The notes: a model not told the origin generated them from the sequence alone. DNA of 64,000 nt from Rhodococcoides fascians A44A (GCF_000760735.1 NZ_JMEX01000007.1:186001-250000); one strand, 5' to 3'; counted from the first letter of the stretch, positions 8,456 through 17,082 are shown. Program-made: numbers and translations.

Positions 8456-10017
8456 TAGATCTTTTCCGGAGCAGGGGTGGCGGCCATCTCGTCGATCTGG
8501 GCCTCGAAGGACAGATCTGCGGGAGCGGTGCGGGTGGGACGCTTGCCGACCTCGAACATGGCGTCGACGCGGGCCTTCTCCTCGGCCGTGGTGCCGGTGA
8601 CCTTGGAGACGATGAGGAAGACCGCCAGGTTGACGGCCATGCCGATGACGCCGCCGGTGAGGCTGCCGAGGCCGACGATGTCGTCGGGGAAGATCGCGGT
8701 GAGCACGAGGGCGACGGTGAAGCCGGAGACCATGCCGGCGACCGCGCCCTTGCCGTTGCCGCCGCGCCAGAAGACACCGAGGAACAGAGGGATGGCGAGC
8801 TGCACGACGCCCTGGTACGAGATCTGGGCGAGGAGCTGCAGACGCGTCATGTTGAACGTGGCGTAGGCGACGACGGCTGCAGCGGCCATGAAGCCGAGCA
8901 TGCTGATCTTCGCGACCTTGGTCAGCTGGCTGTCGGTGAGCTTGCGCTTGTCGGAGTTGACGAGGTCGTTGGCGATCTGCAGGCCGCAGACCTGGACGCT
9001 TCCGTCGATGTGGCCCATGGATGCGGCGAACACCATGGTGGCGGCGAGTCCGAGCAGCCACGTTCCGCCGTAGCTTTCCGCGATGGTGAACCAGCCGGTC
9101 TGGGGCGATGCGACGACGTCGGGCATGACCGTGCTGGCGATACCGACGAGCATGAGCAGCGAGTAGAAGACGCCGGAGATCAGGACGGTTCGGATGGTGC
9201 CGGACTTGACGGCCCGCACGCTCGACGCGGTGTAGATGCGCTGGAAACTCGTCGGCCAGCAGAGTGATCCGACCACACCGGTGAAGATGAGGGCGAAGAG
9301 GTAAAACGGGCCGTAGGCATCGCCGTCGCCGGGGACCTTGAGGTACTCGTCGGCGACATCTCCGAGGGTGGAGAAGCTGATGGGGCCGCCGGCGACACCG
9401 GAGAGCAGGATCAGGCAAAGCGCTGCGGAGAAGACGTACGCGACGATCCCCTGGAACATGTCGGTCATGATCAGGCCGCGCATGCCCATCTTGACGGTCC
9501 AGAACTGACGGATGACGATGACGGCGAGTCCGACGAACAGGCACGTGGTGACGGACCATGCTCCGGCGCTGGCGACCTGGAAGACCTCGCCGAGTGCCTG
9601 CATGCCGAGGACGACCCACGGAAACAGCGAGACGATGCCGATGACGCTGGCGACGATCTTGGTGCCGCGCGAGTTGAAGCGAAGGCCGAGCAGGTCGGGC
9701 TGTGAGCGGAGGTTGTACTTCGCTCCCCAACGCCAGGCGCGGGTGGCCATGAAGTACATCATCGCGACGCCGAGGCTGGAGTACGCGAGGCCGTAGAGGC
9801 CGAACACGCCTGCGCCGCTAGCGAGTCCGAAGAACGCGATGAACACCGATCCGGGCCACCACGAGTTGACGTAGCTCATCGCGACGTACCAGGGGCCGTA
9901 GGAGCGGCCGCCGACGGAGTACTCGTCGAACGTGGGGCTCGTCTTCTGCTGTGTGGTGTAGAGGATGAAGATGACGATGGCGTAGAAGACCGCCAGCATT
10001 CCCAGCATGATCAACAT
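8455..10017 (-). CDS. Sodium:solute symporter (SSS family)
   Basis: About 520 residues with some 13 hydrophobic segments and SSS landmarks: SVGGRSYG after helix 1, WWPGSVFIAF, a LRSQPDLLGLRF loop and FAASMGHIDGS. It imports an organic solute with Na+ across the cytoplasmic membrane. The ATG at 10017 starts right at helix 1; a longer 15-residue leader is unlikely. It follows a small membrane gene by one base, a layout common for SSS carriers with an accessory subunit. The solute is probably the operon's nitrogen substrate. Confidence 0.85.
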   Translation of the reverse strand: MLIMLGMLAVFYAIVIFILYTTQQKTSPTFDEYSVGGRSYGPWYVAMSYVNSWWPGSVFIAFFGLASGAGVFGLYGLAYSSLGVAMMYFMATRAWRWGAKYNLRSQPDLLGLRFNSRGTKIVASVIGIVSLFPWVVLGMQALGEVFQVASAGAWSVTTCLFVGLAVIVIRQFWTVKMGMRGLIMTDMFQGIVAYVFSAALCLILLSGVAGGPISFSTLGDVADEYLKVPGDGDAYGPFYLFALIFTGVVGSLCWPTSFQRIYTASSVRAVKSGTIRTVLISGVFYSLLMLVGIASTVMPDVVASPQTGWFTIAESYGGTWLLGLAATMVFAASMGHIDGSVQVCGLQIANDLVNSDKRKLTDSQLTKVAKISMLGFMAAAAVVAYATFNMTRLQLLAQISYQGVVQLAIPLFLGVFWRGGNGKGAVAGMVSGFTVALVLTAIFPDDIVGLGSLTGGVIGMAVNLAVFLIVSKVTGTTAEEKARVDAMFEVGKRPTRTAPADLSFEAQIDEMAATPAPEKI

Positions 10018-10018
10018 G

Positions 10019-10297
10019 TCATTCTCCAGTGAGGGGTGCGGTAGCGGGGAGGAGGTCCTCATCGAGTTCGCCGCGGATGTCCTCGACGATGTAGAGGCCC
10101 CAGAGGGTCAGGCCGAGAACGACTCCGTTGATCAGCCAGTACATGATGGCGAACGGAATGCCGAGGATCTCGAAGCGAATGCCGCTGCCCCACATGTAGA
10201 GCGGTGGGAACAGCGCGAAGAGCAGAGCGAGAGCGTAGATGCTGCCGAAGAACGTCATGATGCTCTTCCGGCTCAGGCCGCGAATGTACTCTTTCAT
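10019..10297 (-). CDS. Small two-helix membrane protein, predicted symporter partner
   Basis: 92 residues with two strong membrane helices (about 17-35 and 44-70) and an acidic C-terminal tail. Small proteins of this kind (DUF3311/DUF485-like) precede SSS symporters and are thought to be accessory subunits. I took the ATG at 10297 because AAGG lies 9 nt upstream; an ATG 9 nt earlier would overlap that site. Confidence 0.65.
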   Translation of the reverse strand: MKEYIRGLSRKSIMTFFGSIYALALLFALFPPLYMWGSGIRFEILGIPFAIMYWLINGVVLGLTLWGLYIVEDIRGELDEDLLPATAPLTGE

Positions 10298-10302
10298 GTG
10301 CG

Positions 10303-11067
10303 TCATCCTTGGTTGACTATTTTGAGAACCGAGTCGTGCACGGCGCCGTTGGAGGCGATGCCGTTGCCGCCGTTGAAGTCTCGCGCTCCGTCGAGCGAGG
10401 TGAACATGCCGCCGGCCTCTTCGATGATGACCGGCATGGGGGCGAGATCGTATGCCTGCGTGGTGTGGTCGACGATCGCTTCGGCTTGGCCGCTCGCGAC
10501 CATCATGTAGCCGTAGGCATCTCCCCAGGTTCTGATGACGGCGCCTGCGGACTGGAGGTCGACGATGGAGTCCGGGTGCCAGTCCTCGAGCCAGGTCGCC
10601 ATGACGTACGCGCCGTCGAGTTCCGTTTTGTCCGAAACGCGAACTTGCTTGCCGTTTTTCCAGCATCCCTTGCCGCGTTCGGCGTGCATCAGCACATCGG
10701 CGCTGGGCAGATTGATGACGCCTGCGACGATGGTGCCGTCTTCTTCGAGAGCGATCAGGTTGGCGTACAGCGGAACTCCGTGAACGAACGATTTGGTTCC
10801 GTCGATCGGGTCGACGATCCAGCGATACTGCGACGTTCCGGCGGTTTCACCGAACTCCTCGCCGAGGAAGCTGTCGTCCGGGTAGTGCTCGGTGACCTGG
10901 GCCCTGATGTACTGCTCGATCTGGCGATCTGCCTGCGTAACAGGGGAACCGTCCTGTTTCGACTCGACCGCGAGGGCCGACGTGTCGAACCAGCGGCGGG
11001 CGATCTCACCCGCCGAGCGGGCGAGCTCCACGCCGAGTGCGGCGCGGGCCGACCGGGAATCTTCCAC
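10303..11067 (-). CDS. Inositol-monophosphatase-family phosphatase
   Basis: 254 residues with the Li+-sensitive Mg-phosphatase motifs: GEEFGE, WIVDPIDGTKSF (metal-binding Asp pair) and the C-terminal AYDLAPMPVIIEEAGG. The GTG at 11067 has AAAGG 8 nt upstream and is preferred to further upstream ATGs, which lie inside the conserved promoter block. Sequence resembles histidinol-phosphate/IMP phosphatases. It is first in the operon that ends with two kinases, so the pathway may remove phosphate from imported or kinase-made intermediates. Confidence 0.75.
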   Translation of the reverse strand: MEDSRSARAALGVELARSAGEIARRWFDTSALAVESKQDGSPVTQADRQIEQYIRAQVTEHYPDDSFLGEEFGETAGTSQYRWIVDPIDGTKSFVHGVPLYANLIALEEDGTIVAGVINLPSADVLMHAERGKGCWKNGKQVRVSDKTELDGAYVMATWLEDWHPDSIVDLQSAGAVIRTWGDAYGYMMVASGQAEAIVDHTTQAYDLAPMPVIIEEAGGMFTSLDGARDFNGGNGIASNGAVHDSVLKIVNQG

Positions 11068-11109
11068 AGTGGTGCACCTTTCGATGAGTGGATTTCTCTG
11101 ACAGGGAGA

Positions 11110-11137
11110 ACGATGGGCGTAGACCATTTCTGGTTTT
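11110..11137 (-). promoter_or_regulatory. Conserved 28-bp regulatory block, copy 1
   Basis: Contains ACCATTTCTGGT (ACCA-N4-TGGT inverted repeat) flanked by further conserved bases. It matches 24 of 28 positions of the block at 15758-15785 upstream of the amine oxidase operon, and lies 43 bp before the GTG at 11067. Most likely an operator of the divergent GntR regulator. Confidence 0.65.
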
Positions 11138-11190
11138 GTTCGCGAAGTGTGAACTGCATGTAACGCGTGGCCGGGGTGGAATGACATAGG

Positions 11191-11203
11191 ACACCAGCGG
11201 TGT
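11191..11203. promoter_or_regulatory. Palindrome ACACC-AGC-GGTGT in the divergent promoter
   Basis: Perfect 5-bp inverted repeat with a 3-bp centre between the IMPase-led operon and the GntR gene. It may be a second regulator site; not seen elsewhere in the window. Confidence 0.3.
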
Positions 11204-11291
11204 TAATCGTGCGTAAATCAGCAGGTAGATGGTGGTTTGCAGGCGTCGGGATCATTTAGATTGCAATGACAACACGTCAGGAGGTGGACCA

Positions 11292-12059
11292 GTGCTGATG
11301 ATGGAGCGCACCCATGCAGCCCTACTTCGGTTGGTGGAGGAGCTCGAGCAGCGCTCGGTACCTCGGCTGCCACCCGAACGCGAGCTGGCTGAGCGATTGG
11401 GTACCTCGCGGACGACTGTGCGCAAAGCCATGGACCTGCTCGAACGCGATGGCGTGATCCGTCGGATGAAAGGCCGCGCGGGTGGTGCGTACCTGACCGC
11501 AGTCTCGCCGGGTTCGCCCTCCCCCGAGAGCACGCTGTCAGTATGTCAAAGTCGGAGGCTGCTGCGGAGCCTCAACACCGTCAAAGGTGTGCCGCAGATG
11601 TTGCACGAGCAAGGTTTTCGCGACGGCACGAAGGTGATCTCTGCGCGGATGACGAGTCCTTCAGCGGATGCGGCGCGAGTCCTCGGTGATGGACCGGTTG
11701 TGTCGTTGCTGCGCTTGAGGTTTGCCGACGGTGACACGTTGTCGCTGGAGCAGATGTATCTCAGCGGAAGCATCTGCGGGCGGGTGCTGGAGACGCCGCT
11801 GAACTCCGTCTACGAAGCACTACGAACGTTGCTCGGAATATCGGTCTGCATGGCGGACGAGTCGATCGAGCTGGCGACCGTCACCGCGCCGGTCGGTGCG
11901 TTGCTCCGGCAACCGGAGGGCACACCGATCCTCAAGCTCGAACGCATCGGATACGACCAGCAGGAACGGCCCGTCGAATACTCGGTGGATCTGTTCCGGG
12001 CCGATCGGACGCGGTTGAACGTGCGGACCTCATCGTTCGTGGGGGCTTCGCCCATGTGA
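11292..12059 (+). CDS. GntR-family transcriptional regulator, UTRA (HutC) type
   Basis: 255 residues. The N-terminal winged helix has RLPPERELAERLGTSRTTVRKAMDLLERDGVI, wing included. A UTRA effector domain follows (~90-250), with LSLEQMYLSG and GTPILKLERIGYD. The GTG at 11292 is 7 nt from a strong AGGAGG; ATGs at 11298 and 11301 are alternatives. Divergent from the amidohydrolase/symporter operon, so it almost certainly controls it, and the shared block suggests it controls the amine oxidase too. HutC-type members usually repress until a pathway metabolite binds. Confidence 0.85.
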   Translation: MLMMERTHAALLRLVEELEQRSVPRLPPERELAERLGTSRTTVRKAMDLLERDGVIRRMKGRAGGAYLTAVSPGSPSPESTLSVCQSRRLLRSLNTVKGVPQMLHEQGFRDGTKVISARMTSPSADAARVLGDGPVVSLLRLRFADGDTLSLEQMYLSGSICGRVLETPLNSVYEALRTLLGISVCMADESIELATVTAPVGALLRQPEGTPILKLERIGYDQQERPVEYSVDLFRADRTRLNVRTSSFVGASPM

Positions 12060-12169
12060 GTGGGTCTCAGAGACCTCGTCGAGTCGACCGCCCGCGCGGC
12101 AGTACGGCACAGGTCTCGGAACTTCGGTCGAGTGGACGGGCATCGTTTGCACTACATAGCGCCGCGCGA

Positions 12170-12541
12170 TCAATCGAAATCGAACCGTGGTTCAGCCATC
12201 GCGTGTATTTCCACACACCCCCAGTCGCCTTCGGCGGTGTACACGTCTCCGTCATAAGACAGAGAATCGATGTTGCCCAAGTCGACGGCGCCGGCTGCGT
12301 CTGTGAATTGCTGGGGCGACCTAGTTACCCACCTCACTGCGGTTACCTGGTCGAACACAAGTCGGCCCAGGGCGTAGCAATACTGCTCGTCAGGCTTCGG
12401 CGGCTCGTAACGCGGACTTTCTGGAGTCAGCACCGCATCGAGCGAGAAAACAAATCTGTCCGGAACCTCCGACATCGAGAGTACGTAGCTGTCCTCTAGG
12501 TAAACGCCGGCCAGTCCTTGCAACAGCGAGTAGTCTTTCAT
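12170..12541 (-). CDS. Hypothetical protein, immunity-type, downstream of WXG100 pair
   Basis: 123 residues, acidic and beta-rich, with no motif I recognise (SLLQGLAGVYLEDSY near the start, WGCVEIHAMAEP near the end). It follows two WXG100 genes by 46 bp on the same strand, the place normally held by a toxin or immunity gene. The ATG at 12541 has GGGAC upstream; an ATG 12 nt earlier is possible. Immunity role is inference from position only. Confidence 0.5.
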   Translation of the reverse strand: MKDYSLLQGLAGVYLEDSYVLSMSEVPDRFVFSLDAVLTPESPRYEPPKPDEQYCYALGRLVFDQVTAVRWVTRSPQQFTDAAGAVDLGNIDSLSYDGDVYTAEGDWGCVEIHAMAEPRFDFD

Positions 12542-12587
12542 GGCAGGTCCCATTCGATCGGGGTGTGGTTACCGGGGCTTCGACGCG

Positions 12588-12857
12588 TCACTTCATAGCT
12601 GAATAAGCTTCATGGGCGGCACACGCGGACGCTGCCAGCCCGCGTATGTCATCGACCAGGAGCTCAGCGGAATGGACCCACTCATGATGCGCGAGGTGGA
12701 ATGCATCCGCTGCAGGACCGGACCACCACTCCGACAGAGAGGTCACCGATGCTTCGGCCGCGCGTGTGCGTTCCGCAATGAGAGAGGCGAAACCTTCAGT
12801 TCTGCTAGTCAACGTGCGAAGCGCGTCGAGATCCACCGAGTAGCTCTCGTCCATCAC
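12588..12857 (-). CDS. WXG100-family protein
   Basis: 89 residues, two helices around WWSGPAADAF (WXG turn). The start is GTG at 12857 or ATG at 12854; either overlaps or abuts the stop of the upstream WXG100 gene, indicating coupling. Forms a second ESX pair in the window, without an adjacent toxin. Confidence 0.75.
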   Translation of the reverse strand: MMDESYSVDLDALRTLTSRTEGFASLIAERTRAAEASVTSLSEWWSGPAADAFHLAHHEWVHSAELLVDDIRGLAASACAAHEAYSAMK

Positions 12858-13222
12858 TAGTTGAGTTTCAAAATTTGGATCGACCCGGCATTCGCCGAGT
12901 CTGTTGACTCATACCCCGTGCTCGACGCTCCAAGTCCCTCGATCAAGATCTTCAAGCGGTCCGACACGACTCCGCCGTGGTTGCGCACTGCCATCAACTT
13001 GGAAAGGTAGTCGTTTGCGGCAGCCCCAGACCAAGACTCTCCGACAATCCCTTCGGCGTCAGTTGACATCCTGACGAGTATCTCGCGGAGTTCGTGCGCG
13101 ATTGACGTGAGCGTGTCAACTGCGTGGGCGATGGCCTGCGTACTAGCGACGACAGCGTCAGGGTTGTCTGCGTAGACCATCAGCGCGTCCAATTCGATTG
13201 CGATTTGGAACCGTCGACGCAT
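12857..13222 (-). CDS. WXG100-family protein
   Basis: About 121 residues with SWSGAAANDYL as the WXG turn and flanking helices, slightly longer than average because of an N-terminal basic lead (MRRRF). The ATG at 13222 follows a G-rich GGTTGTGGGG. A later in-frame ATG (IELDAL-M) is an alternative that would shorten it by about 14 residues. Confidence 0.65.
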   Translation of the reverse strand: MRRRFQIAIELDALMVYADNPDAVVASTQAIAHAVDTLTSIAHELREILVRMSTDAEGIVGESWSGAAANDYLSKLMAVRNHGGVVSDRLKILIEGLGASSTGYESTDSANAGSIQILKLN

Positions 13223-13410
13223 CCCCACAACCCGGCCAATACGGTACTCAAAGTAGACCCCCCAGTCTCGACTTGTGAGAAATCTACAGGATCGTGCGAG
13301 CGTCGGATCAATAAGATGGGTGTAGCACCATGTCGAACACGGAGCCGGCGAAATTCTCCGATCATTGGCCCCGGTTGCCCTGGGTGTGGCGCTTTACTCC
13401 GTCGCAGTGA

Positions 13411-15357
13411 TCAGTCGCAGCAGTGCCCACCGACCTTCGGTGTCTCAGGTGCCAAATCGAGCATCGGATTACCGTCGAAGAAGCCTGTCGGTTTGAGGTG
13501 CAGACTCACGTGACTGACCGGCATGACCGGCCAATCTTCCGGTCGCACGACGTGATGGGCAGCAATCGTCGGCCAGATCACCAGATCCGCGCCCTCCAAA
13601 GACCGGTCCTGGGCGGTGTAGGCGACAAGCCCGTCGTGACCAGGGTTCTGGGCAACGTACTCGCCTGCTGCGTAGCGTTCCCGCTCCATGTACGGCGTTG
13701 CCCACATGTGCTTGGTCGCGAAGCCGCCACGACGTGCCTGCTGCGAACACGGCTGTGCCAGAGGCAAAGCCACCGCACCCGACGGCTCGATCTTGTATCC
13801 GATGTGTCCACCGAGCTTGTTCGTCCTGTCCGCGTTCGCAATCAACCACGTGCGGGCCTTCAGCGGATCCGCGACACGCTGCGCCTCCGACTCTCTGGTC
13901 AACTGACGCTTGGTCTGACGCCAGGCGTTGCCGTGCGGGTTCTCGGGTCCGACGGGGACAGCCTCGGCTTCGAGTTCGTACAGGTTGTTCCGCTCGCCGT
14001 CTACCTTCATGTCCAACCGCACGCTGAAGAAGTGCTGGTGATGCGGTCCGTACAGGCCTGGTGCGACGAGGGTGCCGAACTCGGGAATCTGCCCCGGCTC
14101 GATTGCGCCTGTGGAGATGATGCCGGTCAGCTTGATCTCGAACTCGATCGATCCGTCGAGGTAGAGGTGCCAGTAGAAGCCGTAGTCGTAGTTGCCGACC
14201 GTCGCGAAGAACGACACGACCAGACGACGGTTGCGACGGACCTGGCCACGGTTGTCGCGGAAGTCCGTGTGCTTCCAGCCGATGCTGTAGTCCTCCTCGT
14301 GCATGCAGATCGCGTTGGGGAGCTCGATCGGCTGCCCGTCCTGGTCGTTGACGTACGCGTCGAAGTAATGGATCTCGCCGAGGCAATCGCAGCCTAACTG
14401 AAGCGAATTGGCGAGAACGCCGAGTCCGTACTCACCCTCGTCGAAGACGTTCTTGTTCCACTGACTGTCCCCGGGATCGCCGTAGGGAACGTACATCTCG
14501 GACAGCGATGCCCGGTGGATGACTGGACGGACAGTGCCGCGATCGACGTAGTTGACGTCGTGCAGTACGAGTCCCTCACGTGGTGTGAAGCCCACGCGCA
14601 GCCGCCAATTGGCCCACTCGACGTAGTGGCCGTCGACGGTGAACGACGGTCCGTCGGGCTGAGTGATGTCGATCTTCTTCATCGGCGCACGCTGCTGCGC
14701 GAACTCAGGCACGTTGCCGGGGCGTTCGTAGAAGCCGGGTAGGTAGTTGCCGGAAGTCCGGGGGATGGGTACGACGCCGGTGTCGGCGACGTCGACGATT
14801 TCCATCGTGTCCATATCGACTGTCACGACCAGGTTTTCCACGGGGCGGGCGTACCCGTTCTCCTGGGCTTCGCTACGCACGAAGGTGAGAGGGCGGGCGA
14901 GGCGTCGACCGCCGGGATTGTCGTTCTCCGTCGTGTGACCGCTGGCCCACTTGTCGACCATGGCCAGGCTGAAGTCGGTCACGCCGCGCTTGATCATCGC
15001 CTCTTGCCAGCGCGGATCGGCCTTGATGACCTCCTCGCACTGCAGAAACTCTTCGAGCGTGATGGGTGGTTGAGCGTCTTCGATTTCGGTGTAGCTGACG
15101 ACCGCATCCTCGGTGAGGGAAACGATCGCTTCGAAGGTGGCGTGGGCGTCGCGATCGCGCAGCACGATGAAGGCGCGCCGGTCAGTAGGGAGTTGCTTCA
15201 GTTGCATTTTCGACGGTTCGTTCAATTCGATGTAGACGAAGCGTGCAGAGGATGTGAGGTTCTGTTCGCGGATCACGATCGCCGACGCCTGCGAAATCTC
15301 CTGCGGACTAAGCGGTTCCAATGCGTGGGTGGTGACGGGCGCGAACGTATCGGTCAT
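13411..15357 (-). CDS. Copper-containing primary amine oxidase
   Basis: 648 residues, right for bacterial copper amine oxidases. Tyr390 in the N-Y-D-Y motif (389-392) is the topaquinone precursor. Asp306 in FDEGEYG is the expected catalytic base. Copper ligands are His440 and His442 (HQH) and His602 (H-V-V-R-P-E-D-W-P). It oxidises a primary amine to an aldehyde with release of ammonia and hydrogen peroxide; no signal peptide is visible, so it is cytoplasmic. It starts within the stop of a small membrane gene (ATGA), and their promoter shares a conserved block with the kinase/amidase operon. It likely supplies an amine-oxidising step to that pathway. Confidence 0.9.
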   Translation of the reverse strand: MTDTFAPVTTHALEPLSPQEISQASAIVIREQNLTSSARFVYIELNEPSKMQLKQLPTDRRAFIVLRDRDAHATFEAIVSLTEDAVVSYTEIEDAQPPITLEEFLQCEEVIKADPRWQEAMIKRGVTDFSLAMVDKWASGHTTENDNPGGRRLARPLTFVRSEAQENGYARPVENLVVTVDMDTMEIVDVADTGVVPIPRTSGNYLPGFYERPGNVPEFAQQRAPMKKIDITQPDGPSFTVDGHYVEWANWRLRVGFTPREGLVLHDVNYVDRGTVRPVIHRASLSEMYVPYGDPGDSQWNKNVFDEGEYGLGVLANSLQLGCDCLGEIHYFDAYVNDQDGQPIELPNAICMHEEDYSIGWKHTDFRDNRGQVRRNRRLVVSFFATVGNYDYGFYWHLYLDGSIEFEIKLTGIISTGAIEPGQIPEFGTLVAPGLYGPHHQHFFSVRLDMKVDGERNNLYELEAEAVPVGPENPHGNAWRQTKRQLTRESEAQRVADPLKARTWLIANADRTNKLGGHIGYKIEPSGAVALPLAQPCSQQARRGGFATKHMWATPYMERERYAAGEYVAQNPGHDGLVAYTAQDRSLEGADLVIWPTIAAHHVVRPEDWPVMPVSHVSLHLKPTGFFDGNPMLDLAPETPKVGGHCCD

Positions 15358-15722
15358 CGGAACTCCTGCAATGGGTAGGGTCGAAACTCAGGGGGAATGC
15401 TGCGGGTGCGAAAGAAGACGACAGCGGCCGCGAGGACCAGTTCGACGGCAGCGACAGCTGACGCTGTCGTCATGCTCGAACTCTGGCCAGCGGGGTGATG
15501 GTGTGCTGGGAACGACGAGTGCGCGAGGATCATGCCGGCGCTAGTGGCCGCGACCATCACCCATGCTCTGTTGCCTCCGGATCGAAGCAGATCCACAGCG
15601 CAGTAGGCACACACGAGGGCCATGGCCGTAACAAGCGCGCTGGAGACATCGGTGACGCCCATGGCCACGTGTAGAACGGCCGACACCAGGGCCAGAGCTG
15701 CGGCTATCCGGTTGATCCACAC
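15354..15722 (-). CDS. Four-helix membrane protein co-transcribed with the amine oxidase
   Basis: 122 residues from the GTG at 15722, with four evenly spaced hydrophobic helices and a His/Pro patch (FPAHHHPAG) between helices 3 and 4 that could bind metal. No family recognised. The stop overlaps the amine oxidase start. The GTG is chosen because the conserved promoter block sits 36 bp upstream, the same geometry as in the sister operon. A role in copper supply for the oxidase is speculative. Confidence 0.5.
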   Translation of the reverse strand: MWINRIAAALALVSAVLHVAMGVTDVSSALVTAMALVCAYCAVDLLRSGGNRAWVMVAATSAGMILAHSSFPAHHHPAGQSSSMTTASAVAAVELVLAAAVVFFRTRSIPPEFRPYPLQEFR

Positions 15723-15757
15723 CCTCGTCCACTCCCATCCCGTCGTCTGTCCCGTCG

Positions 15758-15785
15758 ACGGTAGGGGTAGACCATTACTGGTTTT
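15758..15785 (-). promoter_or_regulatory. Conserved 28-bp regulatory block, copy 2
   Basis: Contains ACCATTACTGGT and matches copy 1 (11110-11137) at 24 of 28 positions. It lies upstream of the membrane protein/amine oxidase operon. Predicted GntR operator linking the two operons. Confidence 0.65.
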
Positions 15786-15885
15786 TGAGCCTTCTGTGAG
15801 GGGTGTGTTACTTGGTGCGGGCGGCTCGGTAACGGTTCGACGCAGACCCGCGATGTGATGTGTGTCACGCCATGAAAGGACTGCA

Positions 15886-16353
15886 ATGTCGAACCCGCAA
15901 TACCCACCCGGCCCCAACCAGGGGGCCCAGAACTACGACCCGAACGCTTATCCTCAACAGCAGCCCGGATACGGGCAGCCGCAGCCGGGTTATCAGTATG
16001 GCTACGCGCCGCAGCAATCAGTCAATCCCGAGAAGAATGGCTTCGGTCTTGCGTCTCTGATTCTTGCGGTGGTCGGGTTGGTGTTCGGCATCATTCCGTT
16101 CACCGGCTTCATTTGCCTCATACTCGGGATCGTCGGACTCATACTCGGTCTTGCCGGAATGTCCAGGGTCCGAAAGAACAAGGCGACCAATAAGAAAACC
16201 GCCATCTCGGGTGTCGTCGTGTCTGTCCTCGCGATCGCACTCGGCATTTGGGGGATCACGATCGTGTTCGGAGCTGTCGACGATCTCGATTCCGATTTGG
16301 ATTGCATCAGCAACGCTGAAACGTCCGCGGAAATCGAAGCCTGCTCTCAATAA
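15886..16353 (+). CDS. DUF4190-type membrane protein with Pro/Gln/Tyr-rich N-terminus
   Basis: 155 residues: a low-complexity Pro/Gly/Gln/Tyr head (1-45), then GLASLILAVVGLV..GFICLILGIVGLILG and a second hydrophobic hairpin around 105-130, the DUF4190 pattern common in actinobacteria. The short acidic tail has two Cys. The ATG at 15886 has AAAGGA 7 nt upstream. Divergent from the amine oxidase operon; function unknown. Confidence 0.7.
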   Translation: MSNPQYPPGPNQGAQNYDPNAYPQQQPGYGQPQPGYQYGYAPQQSVNPEKNGFGLASLILAVVGLVFGIIPFTGFICLILGIVGLILGLAGMSRVRKNKATNKKTAISGVVVSVLAIALGIWGITIVFGAVDDLDSDLDCISNAETSAEIEACSQ

Positions 16354-16416
16354 GCTCGTGTCGGCAGCGGACCGTTGCGACTTCATTGGCCCGTGCTCAC
16401 TTTTCAGGAGGTCGCC

Positions 16417-16998
16417 GTGCACGTACCGCGCCTGCTCGTTCTACTCTGCGTTGCCACGATCGCGTGCTTCGGTTGCTCATCGAACGATCCGGAGGATCCC
16501 GGAACCTCGACCACGTCCGTGACCAATCCTGCAATGTCGCCGTCGGCTTCCATGACGGTCGCGCCTCCACCTGCGGTCATCCTCGAGGCCCCTCGCGAAC
16601 CCGAGCCCGTCCTCGAACCTGCGCCGGTGACGTTCGAGTGTGGTGATTCCTTGCTCTATCAGTCCGGCACGGCGTTGTATTCGAATGGAACAACCGGCTA
16701 CGAGTCGGAGTGCGACACCTTCGTAGCGCCTGAACCGGAGTTGCGGTACTGCGATTATGGCGGAACGGCTGTGTATACGGACGGTTCCTACATCGTGAAC
16801 GACCCCGCCTGCATCGACACCGTGCCCCCTGCCGCCAGTGGATATCCGTACAACGAAGCCGAGGACCGCAATGGTGATGGCGTCGTCAACGGGTACGAAC
16901 GTTGTGGACTGATGTGCGGAGAAGAGCCCACCAGTGGAGACATCCAGACCCAGTACGGGTGTGAACAGGGCTACATCACCGGCCCTCAGTGCGAGTGA
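16417..16998 (+). CDS. Cys-rich secreted lipoprotein, hypothetical
   Basis: 193 residues. Signal peptide with a hydrophobic core ending ATIACFGC, a usable lipobox. A Ser/Thr/Pro linker follows, then a Cys-rich domain with repeated Y-x-G/T patterns (ALYSNGTTGYESECD, AVYTDGSYIVND) and a C-terminal DRNGDGVVNGYE stretch that resembles a dockerin/EF-hand calcium loop. The GTG at 16417 is 5 nt from AGGAGG. Surface-anchored; role unknown. Confidence 0.65.
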   Translation: MHVPRLLVLLCVATIACFGCSSNDPEDPGTSTTSVTNPAMSPSASMTVAPPPAVILEAPREPEPVLEPAPVTFECGDSLLYQSGTALYSNGTTGYESECDTFVAPEPELRYCDYGGTAVYTDGSYIVNDPACIDTVPPAASGYPYNEAEDRNGDGVVNGYERCGLMCGEEPTSGDIQTQYGCEQGYITGPQCE

Positions 16999-17082
16999 TG
17001 CACAGGGGTGTCCAGCAGATTCCGCGCTAAGGTCCAGGCGGGTCGGTGACTTGTCAGTCCTTCACCACAGGATGATCTCGAT

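Noticed and set aside
13330..13410. 26-codon plus-strand frame between the WXG100 pair and amine oxidase
   Set aside because: Too short to support, weak ribosome site, no conservation evidence.
13423..14397. Plus-strand frame opposite the amine oxidase gene
   Set aside because: Antisense to an intact, motif-complete copper amine oxidase; no ribosome site or recognisable protein.
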